Below the pieces are notes generated by a model. It worked only from the letters and a program-made list of their open reading frames with translations. It ran no database searches and had not been told where the DNA came from. From assembly GCA_023228445.1 (NCBI GenBank), contig JALOBD010000145.1:1-5369 (forward strand): DNA of 5,369 bases. Direction: 5' to 3'. Positions 1-5,369 of this stretch are shown here, in pieces (within the stretch, counting starts at the first letter, position 1; every line of letters begins with the position of its first letter). Origin of the DNA: Sphaerochaeta sp. GTDB taxonomy: Bacteria > Spirochaetota > Spirochaetia > Sphaerochaetales > Sphaerochaetaceae. A program made the position numbers and the translations under genes.

Positions 1-167
1 GTCTCATGCTCTCCCTCGACGGGCAACAGAACTTCGCCCTTGCTGAAGGGGATGTCATCGAGGTGGAGAAGTCACAGAGCAGGGCACTGCTGGTCGTCAG
101 CCAACGGCGCAACTTCATCGAGGTGCTACGGGACAAGCTCAAGTGGTCGGGAGGCATGCATGCTTGA
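1..167 (+). CDS. nadK: NAD kinase, C-terminal end (5' partial)
   Basis: Complete codons begin at position 3 and give 54 residues before the TGA at 165-167; the rest of the gene lies left of the window. The fragment shows SLDGQ followed by an acidic segment (LAEGDVIEVEKS), a beta-strand (ALLVV) and the ending NFIEVLRDKLKW plus a short tail. This is the usual C-terminus of bacterial NAD kinases: a DGQ motif in the all-beta domain, then an F..vLr.KL.W ending. The family phosphorylates NAD to NADP in the cytoplasm using ATP or polyphosphate. The catalytic GGDG and NE/D motifs would be upstream and cannot be checked here. The stop overlaps the recN start by 8 nt, so the two are probably co-transcribed and translationally coupled. 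The nadK-recN adjacency occurs in many bacteria, which supports the call. Confidence 0.85.
   Translation, partial: LMLSLDGQQNFALAEGDVIEVEKSQSRALLVVSQRRNFIEVLRDKLKWSGGMHA
149..154 (+). promoter_or_regulatory. Shine-Dalgarno site of recN
   Basis: GGGAGG lies 5 nt before the ATG at 160, inside the last codons of nadK. It decides the recN start. The open frame reaches back to an ATG at 40, but residues from that start to 160 are antisense-like and match nothing in RecN, whereas the protein from 160 begins with the family-typical MLERLEIHNYALIE. A second ATG at 156 is in the nadK frame. Confidence 0.8.
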
Positions 168-1824
168 ACGCCTTGAGATCCACAACTACGCCCTCATCGA
201 GGACTCGGTCATCGAGTTCGATGAGCACTTCACCGTCATCAGCGGGGAGACCGGTGCAGGAAAGTCGATCATCCTCGGTGCGCTGTCACTCCTGCTCGGC
301 GCGAAGGCGGATGTGCAGTCGATCAGAAGCGGTGCCGAAAGCGCCACGGTGGCCGCCTCCTTCCACCTCGGTGGTGGAGTCGGGGAGGCCCTCGCTGGTT
401 TTTTGGAACGCGAAGGCTTGGACCTCGAGGAGGAGACGGCCATCATCCGGCGGACCCTCAGGAGAAACGGCCGCTCAGCGACCACGATCTGCGGTTCGAT
501 GGCGACGTTGGCCGACCTTGCGGCAATCGGCGCCGAGCTCTTTGACATCAGTGCCCAACGCGACCACCAGAGCCTGCTCTCACCCCACCGCCAGCTGCGC
601 GTCCTCGATGCCTGGGCTGGAAGCGATGATCTTCTCGGCGATTACCGCGCATGGTATGAGGAGCACCAACGTCTGCTCAGGGAGTACCAGGAGATGGAGG
701 CGTCCCTATCCAAGGCGCGCGAACAAGCCGACTATCTGCGCTTTGCCGTCGATGAGATCGCCCAGGTCGATCCCAAGGCCGACGAGGATGTACAGATTGC
801 CCAGCACGTGAAGATCATCGCCTCATCCGAGCAGCTCTTTGAACAGTTGAAGATGGCCACCGCCCACCTCCATGAGGGGACGGGGGTGGTGTCGTTGCTC
901 CGCCAGGCCCATGGCGAGGTAGGGGAGGCAGCGCGCATCGACGACTCGCTCAATCCGCTCGTCCAACGCTTGGAGAGCTCCTTCATCGAAGTGCAGGACA
1001 TCTATGAGAGTCTGCGCGACTACCTGCTCTCGATCAATTTCAGCCCCGATGAGTTGGATACCCTCCAAAGCCGCCTTGCGCTGTTGCAACGGCTGAAGAA
1101 GAAGCATGGGCCGACCCTGGAGGCGGTCTTCACCTTCTTTGAGGAGAGCAAGGCCCGCCTTGCATTGGGTGAGGAGGGGGAGGTCGCCCTCCAGCGGGTA
1201 GCCAAGGAGATCGAAGAGGCGAAGCTCAGGATGGTGGATGCAGCGTCAAAGCTCTCCGGTCTCAGGCAGGAGGCTGCCCTCAGGTTGGCAGCGACGGTGG
1301 AGGCGAAGCTGCGCCACCTGGGCATGCAGCAGGCCCGTTTCTCCATCGAGTTCTCAAACACTGCCCCCACGACGATGGGTACCGATGCGGTGGAGTACCT
1401 GATCTGTGCGAACCCGGGCATGGAGTTGCTCCCCATCCGGTCGGTGGCCAGCGGCGGGGAGCTGAGCCGGATCATGCTCGCCGTCAAGACAAGCTTGGCA
1501 GCCAGCGATGCCATCCCGACACTGATCTTCGATGAGGTGGATGCTGGCATCGGCGGGACGGTGGCCATCGCGGTGGCCGAACAGCTCTCCCTGCTCAGTG
1601 AGAGCCGCCAGGTGGTGGTCATCACCCACCTGGCCTCGATTGCCAGCAAGGCAGACCTTCACCTCGTCGTGCACAAGGAGGTGGAAGACTCGATGAGCCG
1701 GTCGCATATCACCAGTGTTGAGGATGACTCCCGCCGGCGGGAGATCGCCCGGATGCTCAGTGGCGATGATTCAAGCGAGGAGAGCCTCTTGCACGCCTCG
1801 AAGTTGCTGGGACAAAGGAGTTGA
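160..1824 (+). CDS. recN: DNA repair protein RecN (SMC-like ATPase)
   Basis: The product is 554 residues, essentially the length of E. coli RecN. RecN is a cytoplasmic SMC-family ATPase recruited to DNA double-strand breaks, where it helps RecA-dependent recombinational repair. The N-terminal ATPase half carries LxIxNYALI (4-13) and the Walker A GETGAGKS (29-36, K35). A Q-loop region follows at 129-140 (DISAQRDHQSLL). The middle, about 160-385, is rich in Glu, Lys, Arg, Leu and Ala and should form the short antiparallel coiled coil. The C-terminal half has the ABC signature SGGELSR (431-437), Walker B with catalytic acid LIFDEVDAGIGG (455-466, D458/E459) and the H-loop ITHL (H490). All catalytic elements are intact. 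One oddity is SAQRDHQ where RecN proteins usually read HGQHEHQ. The gene overlaps nadK by 8 nt and is followed at once by a small acetyltransferase gene, so it sits mid-operon. No LexA-type box can be assessed because the operon promoter is outside the window. Confidence 0.97.
   Translation: MLERLEIHNYALIEDSVIEFDEHFTVISGETGAGKSIILGALSLLLGAKADVQSIRSGAESATVAASFHLGGGVGEALAGFLEREGLDLEEETAIIRRTLRRNGRSATTICGSMATLADLAAIGAELFDISAQRDHQSLLSPHRQLRVLDAWAGSDDLLGDYRAWYEEHQRLLREYQEMEASLSKAREQADYLRFAVDEIAQVDPKADEDVQIAQHVKIIASSEQLFEQLKMATAHLHEGTGVVSLLRQAHGEVGEAARIDDSLNPLVQRLESSFIEVQDIYESLRDYLLSINFSPDELDTLQSRLALLQRLKKKHGPTLEAVFTFFEESKARLALGEEGEVALQRVAKEIEEAKLRMVDAASKLSGLRQEAALRLAATVEAKLRHLGMQQARFSIEFSNTAPTTMGTDAVEYLICANPGMELLPIRSVASGGELSRIMLAVKTSLAASDAIPTLIFDEVDAGIGGTVAIAVAEQLSLLSESRQVVVITHLASIASKADLHLVVHKEVEDSMSRSHITSVEDDSRRREIARMLSGDDSSEESLLHASKLLGQRS
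1814..1820 (+). promoter_or_regulatory. Shine-Dalgarno site fixing a GTG start
   Basis: AAAGGAG lies 5 nt before the GTG at 1826, within the last codons of recN. It supports the GTG as the true start of the acetyltransferase gene. The frame also reaches back to an ATG at 1715, but that extension lies inside recN and has no family similarity. Confidence 0.75.
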
Positions 1825-1825
1825 C

Positions 1826-2104
1826 GTGGAGTACTATCGCACCGATTGGGGGTATGCCTACGGGCCCAAGGACGGAGAGCCGCTTGGCAAGGTGGTGGTG
1901 AGCATCACGGCGGCGGGCTCCTTGCTCATCGAACATACCGAGGTCGACCCCTCACTGCGCGGCGAGGGGCGGGCACGGGCGCTGGTGATGCTCGTGGTGG
2001 AGCAGGCGCGCACCGAGGGTCGGCTGATCGTCCCCCGGTGCCCCTACGCAGCCCGGGTGCTCAGCGGAGAGCCCGGCCTGCAGCCGCTCATCGATCAGTC
2101 ATGA
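1826..2104 (+). CDS. Small GNAT-fold N-acetyltransferase, YjdJ/COG2388 type
   Basis: A 92-residue protein starting at GTG. It matches the pattern of the minimal GNAT family that includes E. coli YjdJ and animal NATD1: a strand ending IEHTEVDPSLRGEGRA (35-50), a helix with ALVMLVVEQAR (52-62), then LIVPRCPY (67-74). H37-T38-E39-V40, the acetyl-CoA pyrophosphate-binding loop RGEGRA (45-50) and C72 in P-x-C-P are the residues typical of the family. The family folds as a reduced GNAT domain and binds acetyl-CoA; its physiological acceptor is not established, so none is assigned here. The start is 1 nt after the recN stop, which implies operon membership and possibly coupled translation. Its 3' end runs 17 nt into the 3' end of the convergent GH57 gene. 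The C-terminal tail after CPY is short and lacks the aromatic ending common in relatives. Confidence 0.85.
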   Translation: MEYYRTDWGYAYGPKDGEPLGKVVVSITAAGSLLIEHTEVDPSLRGEGRARALVMLVVEQARTEGRLIVPRCPYAARVLSGEPGLQPLIDQS

Positions 2105-4418
2105 CGGCAAAGTTCAGTGCGCGGGCAAGCTCTTCGAGTGTACCCCGATCGCCATCCCACTGCCTCACCCTGATGAGGTAGGGGTAGACCTCCTCCTGCA
2201 AGCCCCTGAGCTCCGGCTCGATGGCATAGGAACGCACCAAGGCCAAGAAGTCCAGGATGAAGGAGAGGGTCTGTTCTCCCAGCCCTTCGGCAGCGATGAG
2301 GGTGGCAACATGTTGGATCTGCTGGTCGAAGATCGTCTTCAGCAGGTCGCGTTCAGGCTGTTTTGCGTAGGAGAGGAAGAAGCGCACCACCGTCTCATAC
2401 TCCCCTCGCAGCTCGTCCCAATGTTCGCTGGTCCCGTTGGAGAAGAGTGTGGTGAAGGCCGCAAGTGAAGCACCGACGAGCTCTTGGTGGAGCGAGCCCA
2501 TCGGCAGATAGGGGATGTTGCGCGTCAGGCTGCTGTAGTGGCCGATCGTCTTGCCCAGCGTTCGTACCCCGTCACTGTCCATAGAGCAGAACCCCCGTTC
2601 CAGCGAATGGAGCAATTCGTCACGCATCCTCAGCGGTATGTCGTCCAAGTCGAGGGTGAGGGAGTGCCACTCACTCGAACCGTCTCCCTCGTTGGTGAGG
2701 TGGTAGGTGGTGCCCAAACGTTCACCATGCGCTTCGACAACCGTGCTGCGGTGTTGGGCCAGCGACTCGGTGTTTACGATGAGCAGGCGGTCACCGGCGG
2801 GGTCGTCCTCATAGGTGGTGAGACGGAAGGAGCCGTAACGCCGCTTCTGATGCGAGGCGCCACCCATGCGATGAGAGAGGGCGAAGGAGAGCGAGGCCTC
2901 GGCATCCCCGGAGAGCTGGGCCAGCTCTTCGGAGGCGATGGTCTGCCCGTCCCCATCCTGCTTTCGGTTGGACTTGGCCTTCGAGAGGGTGGAGAGGAGA
3001 TCCATCATCAGCTCCTCACTGGTGAAGGGAAGGCAGTAGGAGACCGCCATCAGTGCGTAGGCGATGTTTTGCCGTGGCTCAAGGCCCGCGATGTCATTGA
3101 AGAACCATCCACAGCTGGTGAACGCGTAGTGCTTGTACTTCTGGGCGAGCAGGAGGCTCGCCAGTGTCAACTGGTCCTCTTTCGTATCGGTGTGGCGGCT
3201 GACGAAGTGTTGCATCGTCTCCAGCCCACTGGCGACCGGGGCGAACGTGTTGATCAGGGCCTGCGCGTCGAATTCGTCGCCCAGCAGGGCGGTGACTTCA
3301 CGGTGATAGATGGTGTCGACCGCCTCCCCCAGGTCCTCGAAGGCCTTGCGCAGCGGTGTCCTCCACTTCTGGTTCCAGCTCTCGTCGCCGCCGGTGTGGC
3401 ATCCGCAGTCCTTGTACCAGCGGCTCACCCCGTGGAAACACGACCAGCTGGTGCCTCGCCCCTCCTCACCGTCGTGGAGGATGGCCCGTTCGGTGGCCGG
3501 GTGGTCGCCCAGGTACGAGGCGTAGTTGGTGAAGAAGAAGTCACTGCGCTCCTCGATCTTCCGTGTCAGTGCCGCAAGGGCCATATCTCCGTAGGGTTCA
3601 TGGTGGCCGTAGATCTCCCCGTCGGTTGCCGCGTGGATCATGGCGGGCTTTTCGTTTGCCCGGATGTCCAAAAGCCGTCCGTAGAGCTGGTCGGCATCCC
3701 TGAGGTAGTGGCCGAAGCTGATGCCCTCGGCCAGCTGGGGGTTGTAGAAGAACGCGCTGACCGTCCCACCCTGTGCCCCGCTGATGAGGAAGGGGCGGTC
3801 GTAGGGTGCGGGCTTGCCGTCGAGACTGAGCAGTTTCTTGCCACCCTGGTCGATGGCCCGGCATTGCCACGGTGAGAGGATGACGAACTGCACCCCCTCC
3901 TCGCTGAGGAGATCGATGACCATCCCGTTGATCGCCGTCTCGCTGAGCCAGATACCCTCAGCATCCCGAGCGAAGCGGCGGCTGAAGTCGTCCAGGCCCC
4001 AGAGGATCTGGGTGCGGGCATCCTCGCGCGTTGCCAAGGGGAGGATCGAGTGGTTGTAGACCTGGGCGATGGCGTTGCCGTGGCCAAGGCGCTTGAGCGA
4101 TGCCTTGTCCGCCTCGATGATCATCTCGTAGGTCTGGGGGTCGTTGGCCTTGAGCCAGGTGAGCAGGGTGGGGCCGAAGTTGAAGCTCAGCATCTCGTAG
4201 TTGTTGGAGAGGCTGACGATTGAGCCGTAGGCGTCGAGGTATCGCGAGTTGCAGTTTGCCCGATAGCAGTCGGCGGTGATCAGTTCGTTCCAATCCCCCC
4301 ACGGACTGGCTGAACGTTGTTTATTGATGATTCCGGTCCGTGGATTCTCCCGGGGAGGCTGGTAAAAGTGCCCATGGAGGATCAACGGCGTCTTTTGCTT
4401 CTCAATTGCTGTGTCCAT
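2088..4418 (-). CDS. Glycoside hydrolase family 57 protein with DUF3536-type sequence
   Basis: The product is 776 residues with no signal peptide, so it is probably cytoplasmic. The N-terminal GH57-like (beta/alpha)7-barrel region begins with the metal/substrate-site motif HGHFYQPP (15-22), followed by SFNFGPTLLTWL (78-89), GHGNAIAQVYNHSILPLA (112-129) and GIWLSETA (155-162). E160 aligns with the GH57 catalytic nucleophile. TDGEIYGHHEPYGD (265-278) supplies D266, the expected general acid/base. The segments TSWSCFHGVSRWYKDCGC (323-340) and YAFTSCGWFFNDIAGLE (431-447) are what I associate with the DUF3536 branch. A polar stretch at about 478-505 looks like a linker before a mostly helical C-terminal region. 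GH57 enzymes act on alpha-glucans (amylase, branching enzyme, 4-alpha-glucanotransferase); the reaction of this branch is not established, so an alpha-glucan role is inference. The ATG at 4418 is the only plausible upstream start, because an in-frame TGA lies shortly before it, yet no Shine-Dalgarno site is visible. The gene stands alone, divergent from deoD, and its start codon lies inside a 17-bp palindrome. Confidence 0.93.
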   Translation of the reverse strand: MDTAIEKQKTPLILHGHFYQPPRENPRTGIINKQRSASPWGDWNELITADCYRANCNSRYLDAYGSIVSLSNNYEMLSFNFGPTLLTWLKANDPQTYEMIIEADKASLKRLGHGNAIAQVYNHSILPLATREDARTQILWGLDDFSRRFARDAEGIWLSETAINGMVIDLLSEEGVQFVILSPWQCRAIDQGGKKLLSLDGKPAPYDRPFLISGAQGGTVSAFFYNPQLAEGISFGHYLRDADQLYGRLLDIRANEKPAMIHAATDGEIYGHHEPYGDMALAALTRKIEERSDFFFTNYASYLGDHPATERAILHDGEEGRGTSWSCFHGVSRWYKDCGCHTGGDESWNQKWRTPLRKAFEDLGEAVDTIYHREVTALLGDEFDAQALINTFAPVASGLETMQHFVSRHTDTKEDQLTLASLLLAQKYKHYAFTSCGWFFNDIAGLEPRQNIAYALMAVSYCLPFTSEELMMDLLSTLSKAKSNRKQDGDGQTIASEELAQLSGDAEASLSFALSHRMGGASHQKRRYGSFRLTTYEDDPAGDRLLIVNTESLAQHRSTVVEAHGERLGTTYHLTNEGDGSSEWHSLTLDLDDIPLRMRDELLHSLERGFCSMDSDGVRTLGKTIGHYSSLTRNIPYLPMGSLHQELVGASLAAFTTLFSNGTSEHWDELRGEYETVVRFFLSYAKQPERDLLKTIFDQQIQHVATLIAAEGLGEQTLSFILDFLALVRSYAIEPELRGLQEEVYPYLIRVRQWDGDRGTLEELARALNFAVMTDR

Positions 4419-4440
4419 ACTATGGACAGGAGTATATCAT
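4395..4440 (+). promoter_or_regulatory. Candidate promoter(s) for deoD
   Basis: Two sigma-70-like readings are possible. The first is TTGCTT (4395-4400), a 17-nt spacer and TACTAT (4418-4423). The second is TGTCCA (4412-4417), a 17-nt spacer and TATCAT (4435-4440), with 5 of 6 matches in the -10 box. Both overlap the start of the divergent GH57 gene, which the 52-bp gap makes unavoidable. The palindrome at 4412-4428 covers the -10 of the first and the -35 of the second. The -35 matches are weak, so this is a positional prediction only. Confidence 0.35.
4412..4428. promoter_or_regulatory. Perfect 17-bp palindrome, operator-like
   Basis: TGTCCATA-C-TATGGACA has perfect 8-bp arms around the central C at 4420. 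It lies at the divergent GH57/deoD boundary and covers the GH57 start codon. Odd-spaced perfect arms of this size are typical of operators for dimeric helix-turn-helix repressors. A transcription factor bound here would block candidate promoters in both directions. I do not recognise the motif as belonging to a particular regulator, and no regulator gene is in the window. Confidence 0.5.
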
Positions 4441-4459
4441 TTGACCAAGAATAAGAGAA
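4431..4459 (-). promoter_or_regulatory. Candidate promoter for the GH57 gene
   Basis: Read on the - strand: TTCTCT (4459-4454), a 17-nt spacer and TATACT (4436-4431), with 5 of 6 matches in the -10 box and 3 of 6 in the -35 box. Transcription would start near 4424, about 5 to 7 nt before the ATG at 4418, so the transcript would be nearly leaderless. That agrees with the missing Shine-Dalgarno site. Start and operator would coincide with the palindrome. Confidence 0.3.
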
Positions 4460-4465
4460 GGGAGG
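4458..4465 (+). promoter_or_regulatory. Shine-Dalgarno site of deoD
   Basis: AAGGGAGG lies 5 nt before the ATG at 4471, a near-ideal ribosome-binding site that fixes the start. A second, weaker possibility is AGGAG (4428-4432), 8 nt before an in-frame TTG at 4441, which would add 10 residues. The downstream start is preferred because it gives the conserved MSIHI N-terminus. Confidence 0.85.
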
Positions 4466-4470
4466 TTTGC

Positions 4471-5178
4471 ATGAGTATCCACATCGTAGCCCCACCGGGG
4501 AGCATCGCTGAATCGGTCCTCCTTCCCGGGGACCCGCTGAGAGCAGAGCACATCGCCACCACCTACCTCACCCAGGTGGTGCGTTACAACGAGATTCGAG
4601 GCATGTGGGGCTTCACCGGCCTCTGGAAGGGCCACCGGGTCTCGGTGCAGGGAACCGGCATGGGCATGCCCTCCATGTCCATCTACGCCCACGAGCTGAT
4701 CGTCGACCATGGCGCCAAGCGTCTGGTGAGGGTAGGCAGCTGTGGGACGATGAGCGAGGAGCTCAAGCTGCGTGATGTGCTCATCGTGCAGGCCACCGAT
4801 TGTGACAGCGGGATGAACAGGAGCCGCTTCGGCACCTACCAGTTCGCCCCGGCCGCTTCCTTCGACCTGCTCAGGCGCGCCCATGCAAAGGCCGCCGAGC
4901 TCAAGATCACGGCTATGGTGGGCAACGTACTGACCAGCGACCAGTTCTACGACCAGAAGGGGGAGGAGAAGATGCACCTCGCCCAACGCGTCGGTACGAT
5001 GGCCATTGAGATGGAGAGCTGTGAACTCTATACGCTTGCCCGCCTCCATGGGGTGGATGCGCTGACCCTTCTGACGGTCAGCGACTCCCTGTTGAGTGGG
5101 GAGCAGGTGGAGCCGCAGCAGCGACAGACGACCTTCTCGGCGATGGTGGAGCTTGCATTGGCAACGCTCTTTGAGTGA
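4471..5178 (+). CDS. deoD: Purine-nucleoside phosphorylase, DeoD type
   Basis: A 235-residue cytoplasmic enzyme, the normal length for the hexameric bacterial PNP family (NP-I superfamily). It cleaves purine (deoxy)ribonucleosides with phosphate to the free base and (deoxy)ribose-1-phosphate, for purine salvage and use of the sugar. Visible active-site residues, by correspondence with E. coli DeoD, are H4 (contributed to the neighbouring subunit), G20-D21 and R24 in LLPGDPLRA, R43 in EIRGMWGFTG, R87 and S90 in RVGSCG, E180-M181-E182 in AIEMES, D205 in VSDS and R218 in QQRQTTF. D205 is the general acid that gives this class its ability to use adenosine as well as inosine and guanosine. Nothing is missing. 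The gene is not next to other deo genes here; it is divergent from a GH57 gene across 52 bp and is followed by a terminator-like hairpin, so it is probably monocistronic. Confidence 0.97.
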   Translation: MSIHIVAPPGSIAESVLLPGDPLRAEHIATTYLTQVVRYNEIRGMWGFTGLWKGHRVSVQGTGMGMPSMSIYAHELIVDHGAKRLVRVGSCGTMSEELKLRDVLIVQATDCDSGMNRSRFGTYQFAPAASFDLLRRAHAKAAELKITAMVGNVLTSDQFYDQKGEEKMHLAQRVGTMAIEMESCELYTLARLHGVDALTLLTVSDSLLSGEQVEPQQRQTTFSAMVELALATLFE

Positions 5179-5233
5179 CGCATTCCTTGCCATTGTGTAA
5201 GCCCCAAATGATTTTTTCCTCCTCGCCATAGGC

Positions 5234-5260
5234 CCCGGCAGACGTTCTGCCGGGTGTTTG
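5234..5260 (+). terminator. Probable rho-independent terminator after deoD
   Basis: CCCGGCAGA (5234-5242) pairs perfectly with TCTGCCGGG (5246-5254) around a 3-nt loop (CGT), and the stem is followed by TGTTTG. It starts 56 nt after the deoD stop. The T-tract is short and interrupted, so termination may be inefficient. On the - strand the hairpin lies 17 nt beyond the stop of the convergent partial gene but has no T-tract directly after it, so it may serve both genes only weakly. Confidence 0.6.
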
Positions 5261-5270
5261 TGGCACTCGG

Positions 5271-5369
5271 TCAGAACGGTACCTCCGGCACACTCCTGCC
5301 TGCATTGATGCTCTGCCGCTTCAACTGCTCCAGGTCGTAGGATATCCCCACCTCCGTCGCCACGCGGCG
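5271..5369 (-). CDS. C-terminal end of an unrecognised protein (partial)
   Basis: An open frame enters at the right edge on the - strand and ends at TGA (5273-5271), giving 32 residues that include VGISYDLEQLKRQSINAG and end in VPEVPF. I do not recognise the family. About 84% of its codons end in G or C, with GAG, CTG, CAG and AAG favoured as in the neighbouring genes, whereas the open + strand frame across the same bases is much less biased. Its stop lies 17 nt from the terminator-like hairpin, which fits a gene convergent with deoD. The residue composition (charged, with one probable helix) suggests a soluble C-terminus. The fragment is too short to exclude a chance open frame. Confidence 0.5.
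   Translation of the reverse strand, partial: RRVATEVGISYDLEQLKRQSINAGRSVPEVPF

Noticed and set aside
40..159. Longer N-terminus for RecN starting at the ATG at 40
   Set aside because: This stretch is coding for the NAD kinase C-terminus in another frame, and RecN homologues begin at the MLERLEI sequence.
1020..1649. 209-codon open frame on the - strand
   Set aside because: It is antisense to recN, whose catalytic motifs lie in exactly this stretch; the product is Ser/Ala/Arg-rich with no family resemblance.
2484..3875. 463-codon open frame on the + strand
   Set aside because: It is fully antisense to the GH57 gene, whose protein has clear family motifs. Its product is Val/Gly/Glu-rich with no recognisable domain, as expected from GC-rich antisense codons.
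4422..4454. 10-codon leader ORF upstream of deoD
   Set aside because: It has no ribosome-binding site, no run of regulatory codons and no attenuator-like hairpins after it; a short chance frame.
5212..5217. Run of six T after deoD as a terminator tail
   Set aside because: Only a 4-bp CATT/AATG pairing precedes it, too weak to be an intrinsic terminator; the 9-bp stem at 5234-5254 is the better candidate.
4420..5229. 269-codon open frame on the - strand
   Set aside because: It is antisense to deoD, has a His/Gly/Leu-rich composition with no motif, and is explained by codon bias in the true gene.
1..5369. Defence system, mobile element, CRISPR or prophage signature
   Set aside because: No repeats, integrase, transposase or defence domains are visible; all recognised genes are metabolic or repair housekeeping genes with uniform codon use.

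Overview
This is an ordinary-looking chromosomal window of a GC-rich bacterium. It holds four complete protein genes and two partial ones, packed tightly, with no mobile element, tRNA, rRNA or CRISPR array visible. Third codon positions are mostly G or C. Ribosome-binding sites on the + strand are strong and purine-rich (GGGAGG, AAAGGAG, AAGGGAGG), each 5 nt from its start. The nadK-recN pairing and the DUF3536-type glycoside hydrolase family 57 (GH57) protein would fit a GC-rich spirochaete such as a Sphaerochaeta or Treponema relative. That placement is an inference from memory of gene content, and other phyla are possible.

Left block, + strand (1-2104): the C-terminal end of an NAD kinase gene, then a complete recN (DNA double-strand-break repair ATPase), then a small YjdJ-type GNAT-fold acetyltransferase. 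The nadK stop lies inside the first codons of recN (8-nt overlap), and the acetyltransferase GTG start is 1 nt after the recN stop. The three are almost certainly one translationally coupled operon. The shared theme is housekeeping (NADP supply, DNA repair); the role of the acetyltransferase is unknown.

Middle block, - strand (2088-4418): one large gene for a 776-residue GH57 protein with DUF3536-type sequence, probably acting on alpha-glucans. Its 3' end overlaps the acetyltransferase 3' end by 17 nt in convergent orientation, with no terminator visible between them.

Right block: deoD (4471-5178, +), a hexameric-type purine-nucleoside phosphorylase, is divergent from the GH57 gene across only 52 bp. 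That gap carries the most interesting non-coding signal, a perfect 17-bp palindrome (TGTCCATA-C-TATGGACA, 4412-4428) that covers the GH57 start codon and overlaps candidate promoters in both directions. It looks like an operator that could co-regulate carbohydrate and nucleoside use. After deoD come a 9-bp-stem terminator-like hairpin and the C-terminal end of an unrecognised gene on the - strand that runs off the window.

I found no convincing new multi-gene system. The points most worth checking are the palindrome, the apparent lack of a Shine-Dalgarno site for the GH57 gene, and the variant motif in RecN.
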